From Pseudanabaena sp. BC1403 (lineage in GTDB: Bacteria; Cyanobacteriota; Cyanobacteriia; Pseudanabaenales; Pseudanabaenaceae): 64,000 bases of DNA. The position numbers were made by a program, and so were the translations under genes. Below the pieces are notes generated by a model. That model was given only the letters and a program-made list of their open reading frames with translations, was not told the origin of the DNA and did not search any database. The stretch lies in the NCBI RefSeq assembly GCF_002914585.1, contig NZ_PDDM01000019.1:42398-106397 (forward strand), given 5' to 3'. Shown here piece by piece: positions 42,101 to 50,512 of the stretch. The number at the start of each line of letters is the position of its first letter. The first letter of the stretch is position 1.

Positions 42101-42451
42101 TTAGGCTAGTTTTTGCTTGATTTCTTCAGGGTTTCTAAATCCGATCGCGATCGCCTTGCCATCTTTGACAAATAAAGGACGTTTCAACAACATTGAATCT
42201 TTAGCATAGGCTTCAATCCATTGAATGTGTGACCATGTATCTTTTTCAGTGCCAAGCGATCGATAAGATTGTCCAGAGGTGTTTCGCATTACTCTTTCCC
42301 CTAATGCATTTACCCATTCGGCGATCGCAGTTCGAGATGGCGGATAGTCTTTGGTATTGATAAATTCGTAGGCAATTCCTTGATTATCTAACCAAGCGAT
42401 CGCTTTTTTGCAGGTTCCACAATTGGGTATGCCATAAACTTGAATAGACAT
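42101..42451 (-). CDS. ArsC/Spx-family thiol protein
   Basis: 116 residues from MSIQVYGIPNCGTCKKAIAWL; the upstream frame (to 42622) is a spacer artefact. CGTC redox motif (~11-14) and the C-terminal RPLFVKDGKAIAIGFRNPEEIK with its Arg-Pro are typical of the Spx/MgsR/ArsC-like fold. In Firmicutes Spx binds RNA polymerase under thiol stress; in cyanobacteria the role is unclear (arsenate reductase-like or regulator). Confidence 0.85.
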   Translation of the reverse strand: MSIQVYGIPNCGTCKKAIAWLDNQGIAYEFINTKDYPPSRTAIAEWVNALGERVMRNTSGQSYRSLGTEKDTWSHIQWIEAYAKDSMLLKRPLFVKDGKAIAIGFRNPEEIKQKLA

Positions 42452-42601
42452 AAATTTTCTCGGATTATGACTTGTTAAAAAAAGATACAGGGATAGGCAA
42501 GCCCAATCCTTTAGTGGCAGATAAAACATTACAAGGCAGCTTTGACTACCTACAGCTATTGTATGGTATTTATAGCAACCCTCGATACGCATACAATCAT
42601 A

Positions 42602-42638
42602 GGCAGCAATTCTCATTATCACAATTAGTATGAGAATT
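42602..42638. repeat. Family A end fragment
   Basis: GCAGCAATTCTCATTATCAC and a facing TATGAGAATT look like a collapsed family A element with most of the interior deleted. It abuts a family B copy. Confidence 0.55.
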
Positions 42639-42743
42639 ATACCAATTCACAAAAGTGGGACAACACTTCTGTGAGTTAAAAATTAAATCCTGTAAGGGTT
42701 TTAAAAACACAAAGTGGCTGCGCCACTTTGTGTTTTGGTATTA
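42639..42743 (+). repeat. Family B two-hairpin repeat, full copy
   Basis: Left hairpin CACAAAAGTGGGACAACACTTCTGTG, middle AAATCCTGTAAGGGTTTT, right hairpin ACACAAAGTGGCTGCGCCACTTTGTGT-type, ends ATACCAA/TTGGTATT. Compare 50014 and 47621. Confidence 0.85.
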
Positions 42744-42748
42744 CTGAA

Positions 42749-45694
42749 TCATAGCGATCGCGAATGCTGCCGATGATTTCGGCAAAGAAATAGTTTACGA
42801 AGTTCTTCTATAGCAATCAAGATCGGTGGACAGGTTAGCAAAATCAACCAATGCCAATTTGCTAAGGAAGCAGTTCCGAATACTTGTCTGAATGGTGGAA
42901 AGTCGATAAATGCGAAGAGCGCAACACATTCAACAGTGATTCCCAACCAGATCAAACTATTGTTTGATAGCGACTGACGGAATATAGAACTCCAATAAGA
43001 ACGACAAGCGAATAGATTGCCAACTTGACAAGCAACGATCGCCGCAAGAGTAACAGTTGTCGCTTGGCGATAGATAGCGGTCACTGTGGGATCGGCAGTT
43101 TGAGAGAGAATCATTGGTGTGACTTGTTGCAAATCTCCTAGAGAATAGCCGTAGCTCCACCAAACAATAAAGAAGCCTAACATCGATAGAACTGCCTCGA
43201 TCATGCCTAGAAATAGATAGGCACGGAGTAGTAAAGGAACATTGAGTAGAAATTCTTGCTTAGGACGGGGTGGACGATCCATAATTCCAGCTTCGGGAGT
43301 TTCCGCTCCTAGCGCTAGGGCAGGAACCATGTCTGTGCCCAAATCCACCGCAAGTATCTGTAAAATCGTTAACGCGGGAGGAATCTTGAAAGCAACCATA
43401 CCTAAAAACGGCACAATCTCTGGCACGTTTGAGGCAAGAATATAGGTCATAAACTTGCGGATATTCTGATAAATTGCCCGACCCTGCTCGATCGCGACCA
43501 CAATCGTAGCAAAGTTATCATCAGTCAAGACAATATCCGCCGCTTCTCGTGCGACATCTGTACCATTTTGACCCATCGCGATCCCGATATTGGCGGCACG
43601 CAAGGCAGGAGCATCATTCACCCCATCCCCCGTCACCGCAACAATTTCACCGATATCTTTGTAAGCCTGTACCAATCGCAATTTATGTTCAGGTGACATT
43701 CTTGCAAATACTAATCCAAAGCGATATTTTACTACTTGTTTTAGTTGTGCGTCCGAGAGATGTTCCATGCCTTCACCTGTGACCACACGCACTTTGCCGC
43801 TAACCAGCCCAATTTGACGGGCGATCGCTTCCGCAGTGAGTCCATAGTCTCCTGTAACCATTGTGACTTTGATGCCAGCTTGATGACATTGGGCGATCGC
43901 TTTCGGGACTTCCTCTCGTGGTGGATCAAACATGGCAACTAAACCGATAAATATTAAATCTTGCTCTAAGTCCTGAGCTTTGAGATCTAGTAGTTCCTGC
44001 CCACCTTGACGCGCCGCTAGACCTAACACCCGAAATCCTTGTCGTGCCAAATCATCATTGGCTTTGACGACCTCTGCCCAATAGGTATGAGTTAATTCTT
44101 GAGCCTGTCCATCGCGCAAAATCAAGTGACAATGTTTGAGAACTTCCAACGGTGCGCCTTTAGTGAAGGCGAGATTGGGAAAATCGCTAGACCATAGTTC
44201 CGAATCTTGCCAATTTAACACTACCGTCATCATTAGGCGGCGTGAGTCAAATGGAAGTTCTCGTAAGCGTGGGTACTGCTTTTGTAAATCTTCTAAATTT
44301 AGTTCCGCTTTTCCTGCTGCTACTAATAGAGCCGCCTCAGTGGGATCACCAATTTCTTGCCAACGACTAGGGGCATTGAGATGCACCAAACGCGCATTAG
44401 AACAAAGTGCCGAACCGATCAGCAAAACTTTGGCTTTACGAGCAGTTTCAGAATCTGCGGGAATGTTTACTTTGCCACTAGTGGGGTCGTAACCTGCACC
44501 TGTGACTTCAATAAGCCGATTTTTTAGAACATTATTAACATCTTCAGATTGGGGATTTGGATGATCAGAGGTTGTTGGTTCTGTCGGTAACCAAAGATAG
44601 CGCACCGTCATTTCATTTTTTGTCAATGTGCCAGTTTTATCGGTACAAATCACCGTAGTTGCGCTGAGGGTTTCCACTGCCGAGAGCCTTCGGACAAGGG
44701 CATTACGCCGCGCCATCCTTTTCACTCCAAGGGCAAGTGCGAGCGTTACTGTCGGTAATAAACCTTCAGGGATATTTGCGACGATAATACCGATCGCAAA
44801 AATAAAGCTCTCAGTCACATCCATCCCAATCAGAAAATAACTGAGCGCAAATACAGTCACACCCATACCAAGGGCGATCGCGGTAATAATTCGCACAATT
44901 CGCGAAACTTGAATTTCTAACGTACTGGGCTCACGCTTTACCTCTGTAGTTAAATGGGCGACCTGTCCAAACTCTGTCTCAGCGCCCGTTGCATAGACAA
45001 CTGCCACTGCTCGCCCTGCGGCAACCATTGAGCCTGCCAACACAAGGTTGGCAATTTCTGATGGATTCACTTTTTCCTGCATCGGCTGTTCGCCTTGACG
45101 TAGCATCGTTTTACCGCCACGCACTGACACTGTCTCGCGCAACCTCACTGGATAAGGACTTCGTGCTACGGGTAAAGATTCTCCCGTCATTACCGATACA
45201 TCTAGATACAAACTTTCTGCCGATATCAACCGCGCATCTGCGGAAATGCGATCGCCTTCTTCCAGTTGCATGACATCGCCACGCACCAGTTCTCTCGCAG
45301 GAATTTGCTTTAGTTCACCGTTTCGATAAACTTTCACCTGCATCGGCAAAACTTTTTTGAGAGCTGATAATGCTTTCTCTGCTTGAAACTCTTGCCAAAA
45401 GCTAAAGATGGCATTAATCCAGATTACTGACCAAACTGCCCAACCGAGTTCAGGAGTACGGGAAATAAAGGCTAGAATCCCTGCGATCCAGAGTAGGAGA
45501 GCCATAAAATGAGTTAACTGATCGGCAAACCGCAGCCACAAAGGACGATGGGCAGGTTCAGGCAATTCATTTGCACCAAATTTCTCTAATCGTGATTGCG
45601 CTTCTATCTGCGATAATCCATTAGCACTAGTGCCAAGAGATTCGTAGACTTCTTCAAAGGACAAAGCCCATAGTGGCTGGTGAAGTGATGCCAT
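42749..45694 (-). CDS. P-type cation-transporting ATPase (P2-like)
   Basis: 981 residues. N-terminal cation ATPase domain (QPLWALSFEEVYESLGTS), actuator motif TGES, phosphorylation motif CTDKTGTLTKNEM (~354), nucleotide-binding domain with FTKGAPLEVL, hinge MVTGDYGLTAEAIA and VAVTGDGVNDAPALRAANIG, and about ten membrane helices. The membrane motif IPEGLLP and C-terminal six-helix block point to the P2 group (calcium or Na+/K+-like pumps); the ion cannot be fixed by eye. Membrane-located. Monocistronic. Confidence 0.9.
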   Translation of the reverse strand: MASLHQPLWALSFEEVYESLGTSANGLSQIEAQSRLEKFGANELPEPAHRPLWLRFADQLTHFMALLLWIAGILAFISRTPELGWAVWSVIWINAIFSFWQEFQAEKALSALKKVLPMQVKVYRNGELKQIPARELVRGDVMQLEEGDRISADARLISAESLYLDVSVMTGESLPVARSPYPVRLRETVSVRGGKTMLRQGEQPMQEKVNPSEIANLVLAGSMVAAGRAVAVVYATGAETEFGQVAHLTTEVKREPSTLEIQVSRIVRIITAIALGMGVTVFALSYFLIGMDVTESFIFAIGIIVANIPEGLLPTVTLALALGVKRMARRNALVRRLSAVETLSATTVICTDKTGTLTKNEMTVRYLWLPTEPTTSDHPNPQSEDVNNVLKNRLIEVTGAGYDPTSGKVNIPADSETARKAKVLLIGSALCSNARLVHLNAPSRWQEIGDPTEAALLVAAGKAELNLEDLQKQYPRLRELPFDSRRLMMTVVLNWQDSELWSSDFPNLAFTKGAPLEVLKHCHLILRDGQAQELTHTYWAEVVKANDDLARQGFRVLGLAARQGGQELLDLKAQDLEQDLIFIGLVAMFDPPREEVPKAIAQCHQAGIKVTMVTGDYGLTAEAIARQIGLVSGKVRVVTGEGMEHLSDAQLKQVVKYRFGLVFARMSPEHKLRLVQAYKDIGEIVAVTGDGVNDAPALRAANIGIAMGQNGTDVAREAADIVLTDDNFATIVVAIEQGRAIYQNIRKFMTYILASNVPEIVPFLGMVAFKIPPALTILQILAVDLGTDMVPALALGAETPEAGIMDRPPRPKQEFLLNVPLLLRAYLFLGMIEAVLSMLGFFIVWWSYGYSLGDLQQVTPMILSQTADPTVTAIYRQATTVTLAAIVACQVGNLFACRSYWSSIFRQSLSNNSLIWLGITVECVALFAFIDFPPFRQVFGTASLANWHWLILLTCPPILIAIEELRKLFLCRNHRQHSRSL

Positions 45695-45727
45695 GCTGGT
45701 CTACTCCTATTAATTCCTCATATCGCA

Positions 45728-45759
45728 GTTTTCAAATGAGTATGTACTCATTTGAAAAC
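45728..45759. repeat. Palindrome upstream of the ATPase gene
   Basis: GTTTTCAAATGAGTATGTAC and complement, 34 bp upstream of the ATPase start. It could be an operator, being in the promoter area. A second hairpin GTTTTCATTTTGCC/GTA loop lies at 45789-45818. Confidence 0.6.
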
Positions 45760-45872
45760 AAAAACTCAATCCCAGTAAGATTTTTGAGTTTTCATTTTGC
45801 CGTAGGCAAAATGAAAATCACTACAAATATAAACCTAGCACCAGAAGCTTTCGCGAAATCTTAAGACTACAA

Positions 45873-45957
45873 CAAACGCCACAAAGATTATTGAAAGTCT
45901 TGCCAATCAAAGCTTTCAATAATCTTTGTGGTTTGGGTTTGATCGAATATTGCTGTA
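45873..45957 (+). repeat. Family C palindromic repeat, copy 2
   Basis: CCACAAAGATTATTGAAAG and its complement (45879-45931) around TCTTGCCAATCAAAG, then the conserved tail GTTTGATCGAATATTGCTGT. Ends ten bases before the kinase start. Confidence 0.75.
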
Positions 45958-45967
45958 TAATGCCAAT

Positions 45968-47494
45968 ATGTTAGGCAAGCTACTTGATCGCCGCTACCGC
46001 ATTATCAGAGAATTAGCAGAAGGAGGTTTTTCGCAAACTTATCTTGCTGAAGATACGCGCTTGCCAAAAAATCCTCAATGCGTGGTCAAACATCTTAATC
46101 CCACTATTGATGATCCTGTTTTCACCCAAAAGGCTCTAGAACTATTTAAAGCCGAAGCCGAAACATTACAAGAATTGGGAAAACATGATCTGATCCCTCA
46201 ACTTTACGCATATTTCCAAGAAAACAAAGAATTCTATCTCGTTCAAGAATTTATCGCAGGACATCCACTCAGTAAGGAAATGTCTCCTGGAAGCCAAATG
46301 GCAGAAGCGCGAGTTGCCCAAATTGTCAAAGAAGTATTAGAAATCCTGCAATTCGTTCATAAATATAATGTCATTCATCGCGATATCAAACCTAGCAACT
46401 TGATTCGTCGTCATAGCGATGGCAAACTGGTATTGATTGATTTTGGTACTGTCAAGCAAGTCCAAATGGAAGTTGCTAGCGCCCATCATAAAGCAAAAGT
46501 GACATTACCAATTGGTACGCCTGGGTATATGTCCTACGAACAAGAACGCGGTCAATCTGTATCAAATAGTGATATCTACTCTTTGGGAATGCTGGCTCTG
46601 CAAGCTCTTACTGGTAAGCATCCTAGCCAGTTCCCAAGAGATCGCGATAATGAGATTACTTGGCGCAGCTATGCCAAAGTGAGTCGTGAATTTGCCGCAG
46701 TTTTAGATCGGATGGCACGTTGCAATCCCCGCGATCGCTATCAGACAGTTGATGAAGTTCTGAAAGATATCGCGAAACTACCAAAATTAAGTACAGTTTC
46801 CCCCCGAATTACTGATGATCGAGAGGTTAAGTCAAATCCTCTCTTATTGACATCCGCGATCGCCTTGTTAGCTTTAACTGGTGGAATTTATCTGTTTAGT
46901 ACAGGATGGAACCCGCTTAAAAGCAATAGTCTGCCAATTAACAGCCTTAGTCCTAGTCCTTCTATCTCTACACCTGAGACTTCACCTTCTCCTTTAGTTC
47001 AGACTTCAGCAGCACCTATACTAGACCGCAAGGCTAACTATGGGCAACTAAGTATCTATCTCAAAGAGAAAGACTGGAAAGCTGCCGATCATGAAACCTA
47101 TTTATTACTTCTCAAAGCCGCAGGAAGCCAATCTGATATTGACGGGACATTTCACCCCGATGAATTTAATCGGATTACTTGTGCGGATCTAGTTTTAATC
47201 GATCAACTATGGACACAGGCAAGCAATGGCAAACAGGGATTAACTGCTCAGAAAAAGATTTACGAAGATTTTGCTAAAGATATTCGTAAAACATACGAAA
47301 ATATTGGTTGGCTCAGTCCATCTGGCGAACTAGCGATCGATACTGCCTACGATCGCAAGACTTCACGGTGGGAATATATCGAAGGTCGGCAGCCCAATTT
47401 CAAGTCTCCACCTGTTGGGCACCTGCCATTTTTGCTTCGCGATCCCAACAAAAATTTAGAGCGCATGGCTACTTTATATCGATGTTCGTCCTAA
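45968..47494 (+). CDS. Ser/Thr protein kinase with C-terminal GUN4 domain
   Basis: 508 residues from MLGKLLDRRYRIIREL; the upstream frame lies in repeat sequence. Hanks-type kinase ~1-270 with glycine loop LAEGGFSQTYLAED, HRDIKPSNLI (~137), DFGTV (~158) and GTPGYMSYEQ. A membrane helix ~294-312, a Pro/Ser linker, then a GUN4 domain (~355-508): YGQLSIYLKEKDWKAADHET and WLSPSGELA. GUN4 binds chlorophyll precursors and stimulates Mg-chelatase; fused to a kinase it may sense tetrapyrroles. The kinase should be cytoplasmic and the GUN4 part outside. Confidence 0.9.
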   Translation: MLGKLLDRRYRIIRELAEGGFSQTYLAEDTRLPKNPQCVVKHLNPTIDDPVFTQKALELFKAEAETLQELGKHDLIPQLYAYFQENKEFYLVQEFIAGHPLSKEMSPGSQMAEARVAQIVKEVLEILQFVHKYNVIHRDIKPSNLIRRHSDGKLVLIDFGTVKQVQMEVASAHHKAKVTLPIGTPGYMSYEQERGQSVSNSDIYSLGMLALQALTGKHPSQFPRDRDNEITWRSYAKVSREFAAVLDRMARCNPRDRYQTVDEVLKDIAKLPKLSTVSPRITDDREVKSNPLLLTSAIALLALTGGIYLFSTGWNPLKSNSLPINSLSPSPSISTPETSPSPLVQTSAAPILDRKANYGQLSIYLKEKDWKAADHETYLLLLKAAGSQSDIDGTFHPDEFNRITCADLVLIDQLWTQASNGKQGLTAQKKIYEDFAKDIRKTYENIGWLSPSGELAIDTAYDRKTSRWEYIEGRQPNFKSPPVGHLPFLLRDPNKNLERMATLYRCSS

Positions 47495-47545
47495 TTTTTT
47501 AGCCTAACCGTTGAGCGCACAGCAAATGACAACTTAGAAAGCCAC

Positions 47546-47594
47546 AAGATTTTTATTAAAAGTTTTGCAAAGCAAAACTTTTAATAAAAATCTT
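47546..47594. terminator. Palindrome after the kinase gene
   Basis: AAGATTTTTATTAAAAGTTT and complement, loop AAA, tail GGTTTA. 52 bp beyond the kinase stop. Confidence 0.6.
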
Positions 47595-47620
47595 GGTTTA
47601 CATCTCTGCACAATGCCATT

Positions 47621-47724
47621 TAATACCAAAAGACAAAATGTACGCCATTTTGTCTTTTAAAACCCTTACTGGATTTAGTTTTTTAATTCATAAAAGTGTG
47701 CCGACACTTTTGTGAATTTGTATA
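47621..47724 (-). repeat. Family B repeat, inverted copy
   Basis: TAATACCAAAAGACAAAATG...CATTTTGTCTTT, then AAAACCCTTACTGGATTTAG and AAAAGTGTGCCGACACTTTT. The right-hairpin stem differs from the other copies (GACAAAATG instead of CACAAAGTG) but stays self-complementary. Confidence 0.8.
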
Positions 47725-47745
47725 AACACTATCAAGGATAAAAAT

Positions 47746-48348
47746 ATGAGATTAAATTTGCGTAGCCTATTTCTCCTATTAATAACCGCAAGCTCAATTA
47801 GCTCTCTAATGTTGAGTAATCATGCAGCGATCGCACAAGTTGCTGAAGTCCCCAATCCTGATAGTAATGGAGACTTTAGATCCGCCTTTCAGCGTGGCAA
47901 TCGTGGTTTCTATACCATTAGCAAATGGCTAGTCGTACAGCCAATGGGATCTGGTGTAGAAGATTATGCTTTAAATTGTCGATACACACCGAATGGACAA
48001 ATTAGGTCGCGAATTCAAAGAGGTGCGATCATGACTGCGGTTTTCAAGGGAAATCCAAATCTGCATAGCGCCGAACCTCCTGACTCATCTAGTGATGCGA
48101 TCGTTTTAGACAAAGAAGGTGTTCCTTGGCTAAGGGTTAGAGGTTTACAGAATGAGTTGGCTTACCCAGCAAAGCCTGCAAATTTTGATCAACTTGGCGA
48201 GTGCTATGTCAGAGCTAACTTGAAGTACATTGCCCCAATCAACCCTGATTCTCTGATGGTTTATGACACTAATACATATTGCAAAGAGCAGCCATTATAT
48301 TGCCAGCCCAAACTTCTAAAATGGCTATCATTGGGGTACACTCCATAG
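47746..48348 (+). CDS. Secreted protein of unknown function, SH3-like
   Basis: 200 residues with a signal peptide (~1-29, AAIAQV end). The mature part has short beta segments (LNCRYTPNGQIRSRIQRGAIMTAVFKG, PWLRVRGL, CYVRANLKYIAPI) that resemble bacterial SH3 domains, and four Cys that may form disulfides outside the membrane. No named family is recognised. Confidence 0.6.
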   Translation: MRLNLRSLFLLLITASSISSLMLSNHAAIAQVAEVPNPDSNGDFRSAFQRGNRGFYTISKWLVVQPMGSGVEDYALNCRYTPNGQIRSRIQRGAIMTAVFKGNPNLHSAEPPDSSSDAIVLDKEGVPWLRVRGLQNELAYPAKPANFDQLGECYVRANLKYIAPINPDSLMVYDTNTYCKEQPLYCQPKLLKWLSLGYTP

Positions 48349-48372
48349 TTCCCTAGGAAAGCTTTGTAATAA

Positions 48373-48557
48373 AACCAGAAGATTTTTGTTGAGAGTGTTG
48401 CTTTGCAACACTCTCAACAAAAATCCAGCAATTCTAATTATGAAACCGATTTTAGATTTTTCAGCGCCGTAGGCGCTGAAAAATCTAAAATCGGTTTTGA
48501 TGAAAGTCCGCAAAACTGATTTTTAAAATGAGAATAGCTGACAAAAATCTTCTGGTT
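48373..48557. repeat. Palindrome interrupted by a MITE
   Basis: Left part 48373-48425 (AACCAGAAGATTTTTGTTGA...TCAACAAAAATC), right part 48541-48557 (ACAAAAATCTTCTGGTT). Removing the family A insert and one 9-bp repeat restores a perfect palindrome of about 60 nt. Confidence 0.9.
48426..48540. mobile_element. Family A MITE, copy within a palindrome
   Basis: 115 bp, ends CAGCAATTCTAATTATG and AAAATGAGAATAGCTG, flanked by ACAAAAATC (48417-48425 and 48541-48549). The first hairpin is intact (loop GTA); the second is reduced to one arm. Confidence 0.92.
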
Positions 48558-48650
48558 GGGCGAAACTGACCACTATAATTTACAGTTGTTATAGATAGAG
48601 TAAAGCTTTGCTATGCGCTATGTTCTACACACTAAATTTTGAGATATGTC

Positions 48651-49103
48651 ATGCTCTGCCCGTTTTGTCAGCATACCGATAGCCGTGTTTTAGAATCTCG
48701 TTCGGCAGAGGCAGGCTGTAGTATTCGACGCAGACGCGAATGTCTTAATTGTCAGCGTCGGTTTACTACATACGAACGCATTGAGTTTGTACCAATTACA
48801 GTTTTAAAAAGAGATGGAGCCAGTGAATCTTTCGATCGCTCTAAGCTTTTGCGAGGCATGATTCGAGCTTGTGAAAAAACGGGGGTATCACAAACAACTC
48901 TAGAATCAATTATTGACGAAATCGAAGCGCAACTACAAGTACGCGATTGCCATCAAGTTTCGAGCGTGGAAATTGGCGAGATGGTGTTGCAATATTTACA
49001 AGATGTCAGCGAGGTTGCATACGTGAGATTTGCTTCAGTATACCGACAATTTCGGGGGGTTCGAGATTTTGCCGAAGCTCTAAACCACTTTGCAGCAAAT
49101 TAA
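48651..49103 (+). CDS. nrdR: Transcriptional repressor NrdR
   Basis: 150 residues from [17 protein letters not shown]; a TTG four codons earlier is unlikely. Zinc ribbon CPFC...CLNC (3-6 and 31-34), then an ATP-cone ([24 protein letters not shown]). NrdR senses ATP/dATP and represses ribonucleotide reductase genes through NrdR boxes. No nrd gene is in the window. Confidence 0.96.
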   Translation: MLCPFCQHTDSRVLESRSAEAGCSIRRRRECLNCQRRFTTYERIEFVPITVLKRDGASESFDRSKLLRGMIRACEKTGVSQTTLESIIDEIEAQLQVRDCHQVSSVEIGEMVLQYLQDVSEVAYVRFASVYRQFRGVRDFAEALNHFAAN

Positions 49104-49308
49104 TGTCAAGTTTGTTACAGCTATCAATTAAGCAAAATAGAGAGATATACCTCGCACTGCCTCTAGCTTCTGGGTTTTAAATTGATATCAAGCTATAGTA
49201 TAGAAAATACTTAGTGACAAAAATTTGTAAAGAAAAGTTGAAATTTTTTATTTACCCTAGCTATAATAACAATGTTTTGTAATCCCGATCGCATTTCAGG
49301 GTCTAAAT

Positions 49309-49314
49309 TAGGAG
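49309..49314 (+). promoter_or_regulatory. Strong ribosome binding site of the DUF3155 gene
   Basis: TTAGGAGGTATCAATTTG: AGGAGG eight bases before the TTG start. Few genes in this window have such a complementary site. Confidence 0.8.
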
Positions 49315-49322
49315 GTATCAAT

Positions 49323-49631
49323 TTGGCAAGGAGACGTAAGCGCAAAAGTAGACGTCGCCAAGAAGGGCGCAAAATCCTAGAACATATTCCTCAATTTAGT
49401 ATCGATAGCGGTGAAGACAAGCCCGTGACGGCTGCACGAAAGTACATTCATACACATGGCATTCTTCCTCCAGCACTGTTGCTTGTAAGACGTAACGAGC
49501 ACACAACAGATCGATACTTTTGGGCAGAAAAAGGACTATTTGGAGCACAGTATGTTGAAGAAAATCACTTCTTGTTCCCTAGTCTAAAACCACCCGAAGA
49601 AAGAGAAGTTGCACTGGTTGGCTGTAGATAA
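49323..49631 (+). CDS. DUF3155 protein
   Basis: 102 residues starting with TTG (MARRRKRKSRRRQEGRKILE...). The start is decided by a strong ribosome site AGGAGG at 49309-49314, eight bases upstream; an ATG at 49272 would place that site inside the gene. The protein is conserved in cyanobacteria and has a very basic N-terminus and an aromatic C-terminal half (RYFWAEKGLFGAQYVEENHF). Function unknown. Confidence 0.85.
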   Translation: MARRRKRKSRRRQEGRKILEHIPQFSIDSGEDKPVTAARKYIHTHGILPPALLLVRRNEHTTDRYFWAEKGLFGAQYVEENHFLFPSLKPPEEREVALVGCR

Positions 49632-49924
49632 ATTTTTATCGTCCGATCAGAGTAACCAAAAATCTCGGTTTTTGTATTGGTCACTTTTTTAGCATTTTTA
49701 TATATAGATCCTTATTTCTTCTACAAGCGGAGTCCACCGTGGCAATTTGAAGAAATCTGGATTTATTTATAAATTGCTGTAAAAAGTAAATTCATTTGCT
49801 AAGTATATTTGATTTGTTGTCTAGTTAAATATACTTAAAAATTTTACAGTTATTTATGTAGCTGGAAAATGGGGATTTTATTTATTTGTACAGATATTAC
49901 CTGCTGAACTGTTTTATTACATCT

Positions 49925-49957
49925 TCCAGAAGTGAAATGTCACTTCTGGATTTTTTT
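49925..49957 (+). terminator. Classic Rho-independent terminator
   Basis: TCCAGAAGTGA and complement, loop AATG, then seven or more T. About 290 bp after the DUF3155 gene; the stretch between (49632-49924) shows no gene and could be a long 3' UTR or a small RNA ending here. Confidence 0.75.
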
Positions 49958-50013
49958 TACGACTCGATTCAGATACGGTATAAAGTGCTGTATTTGCATT
50001 TCTACTATGCTTT

Positions 50014-50119
50014 TATCCCAATTCACAAAAGTGTGACAACACTTCTGCGAATTAAAAAACAAACCCTGTAAGGGTTTTAAAGACACAAAGTGGCGCAGCC
50101 ATTTTGTGTTTTGGTATTA
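50014..50119 (+). repeat. Family B two-hairpin repeat, full copy
   Basis: CACAAAAGTGTGACAACACT, TTAAAAAACAAACCCTGTAA and GACACAAAGTGGCGCAGCC...TTGTGTTTTGGTATTA. About 90% identical to 42639. Confidence 0.85.
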
Positions 50120-50274
50120 GACATTAAACCCAAAAAATACGCAGATCAGCCACTTAGCGACAAGTCTTTGGGATTTAACATGGAATTTACTGAGTGTAAG
50201 AACTAGATATATGAAACTTGGGAGATTTAAAAAGTTAAAGCTAAAGCTAAAAATTTTTTCTCAAGCAAAGAAAG

Positions 50275-50405
50275 CAGTAATTCTCATTATGAAACCGATT
50301 TTGGTGTTTCCAGCGCCTTCGGCGCTGGAAACACCAAAATCGGTTGTTTGAAAGCCCGCCAACGGCGGGCTTTCAAACAACCGATTTTTATAATGAGAAA
50401 TGCTG
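50275..50405. mobile_element. Family A MITE, complete copy
   Basis: 131 bp with ends CAGTAATTCTCATTATG and TAATGAGAAATGCTG, two complete hairpins (loops TTC and about AAC) and a perfect 9-bp flank CAAAGAAAG (50266-50274 and 50406-50414). The rest of the 49632-50512 spacer contains the B repeat and no gene. Confidence 0.92.
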
Positions 50406-50512
50406 CAAAGAAAGCCTATTGAGAAACTCTATACAATTCCATAATGTTAGAATACAAAATGTTGCAAAAATTGCATGAACTGCATAGGCTAGAGATATAG
50501 GTAATTACAAAT

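Noticed and set aside
42452..42622. N-terminal extension of the ArsC/Spx-like protein
   Set aside because: The family start is MSIQVYGIPNCGTC at 42451; the extension has no homology and lies near repeat DNA.
49886..50071. 61-codon plus-strand frame
   Set aside because: Crosses a terminator and the left hairpin of a family B repeat.
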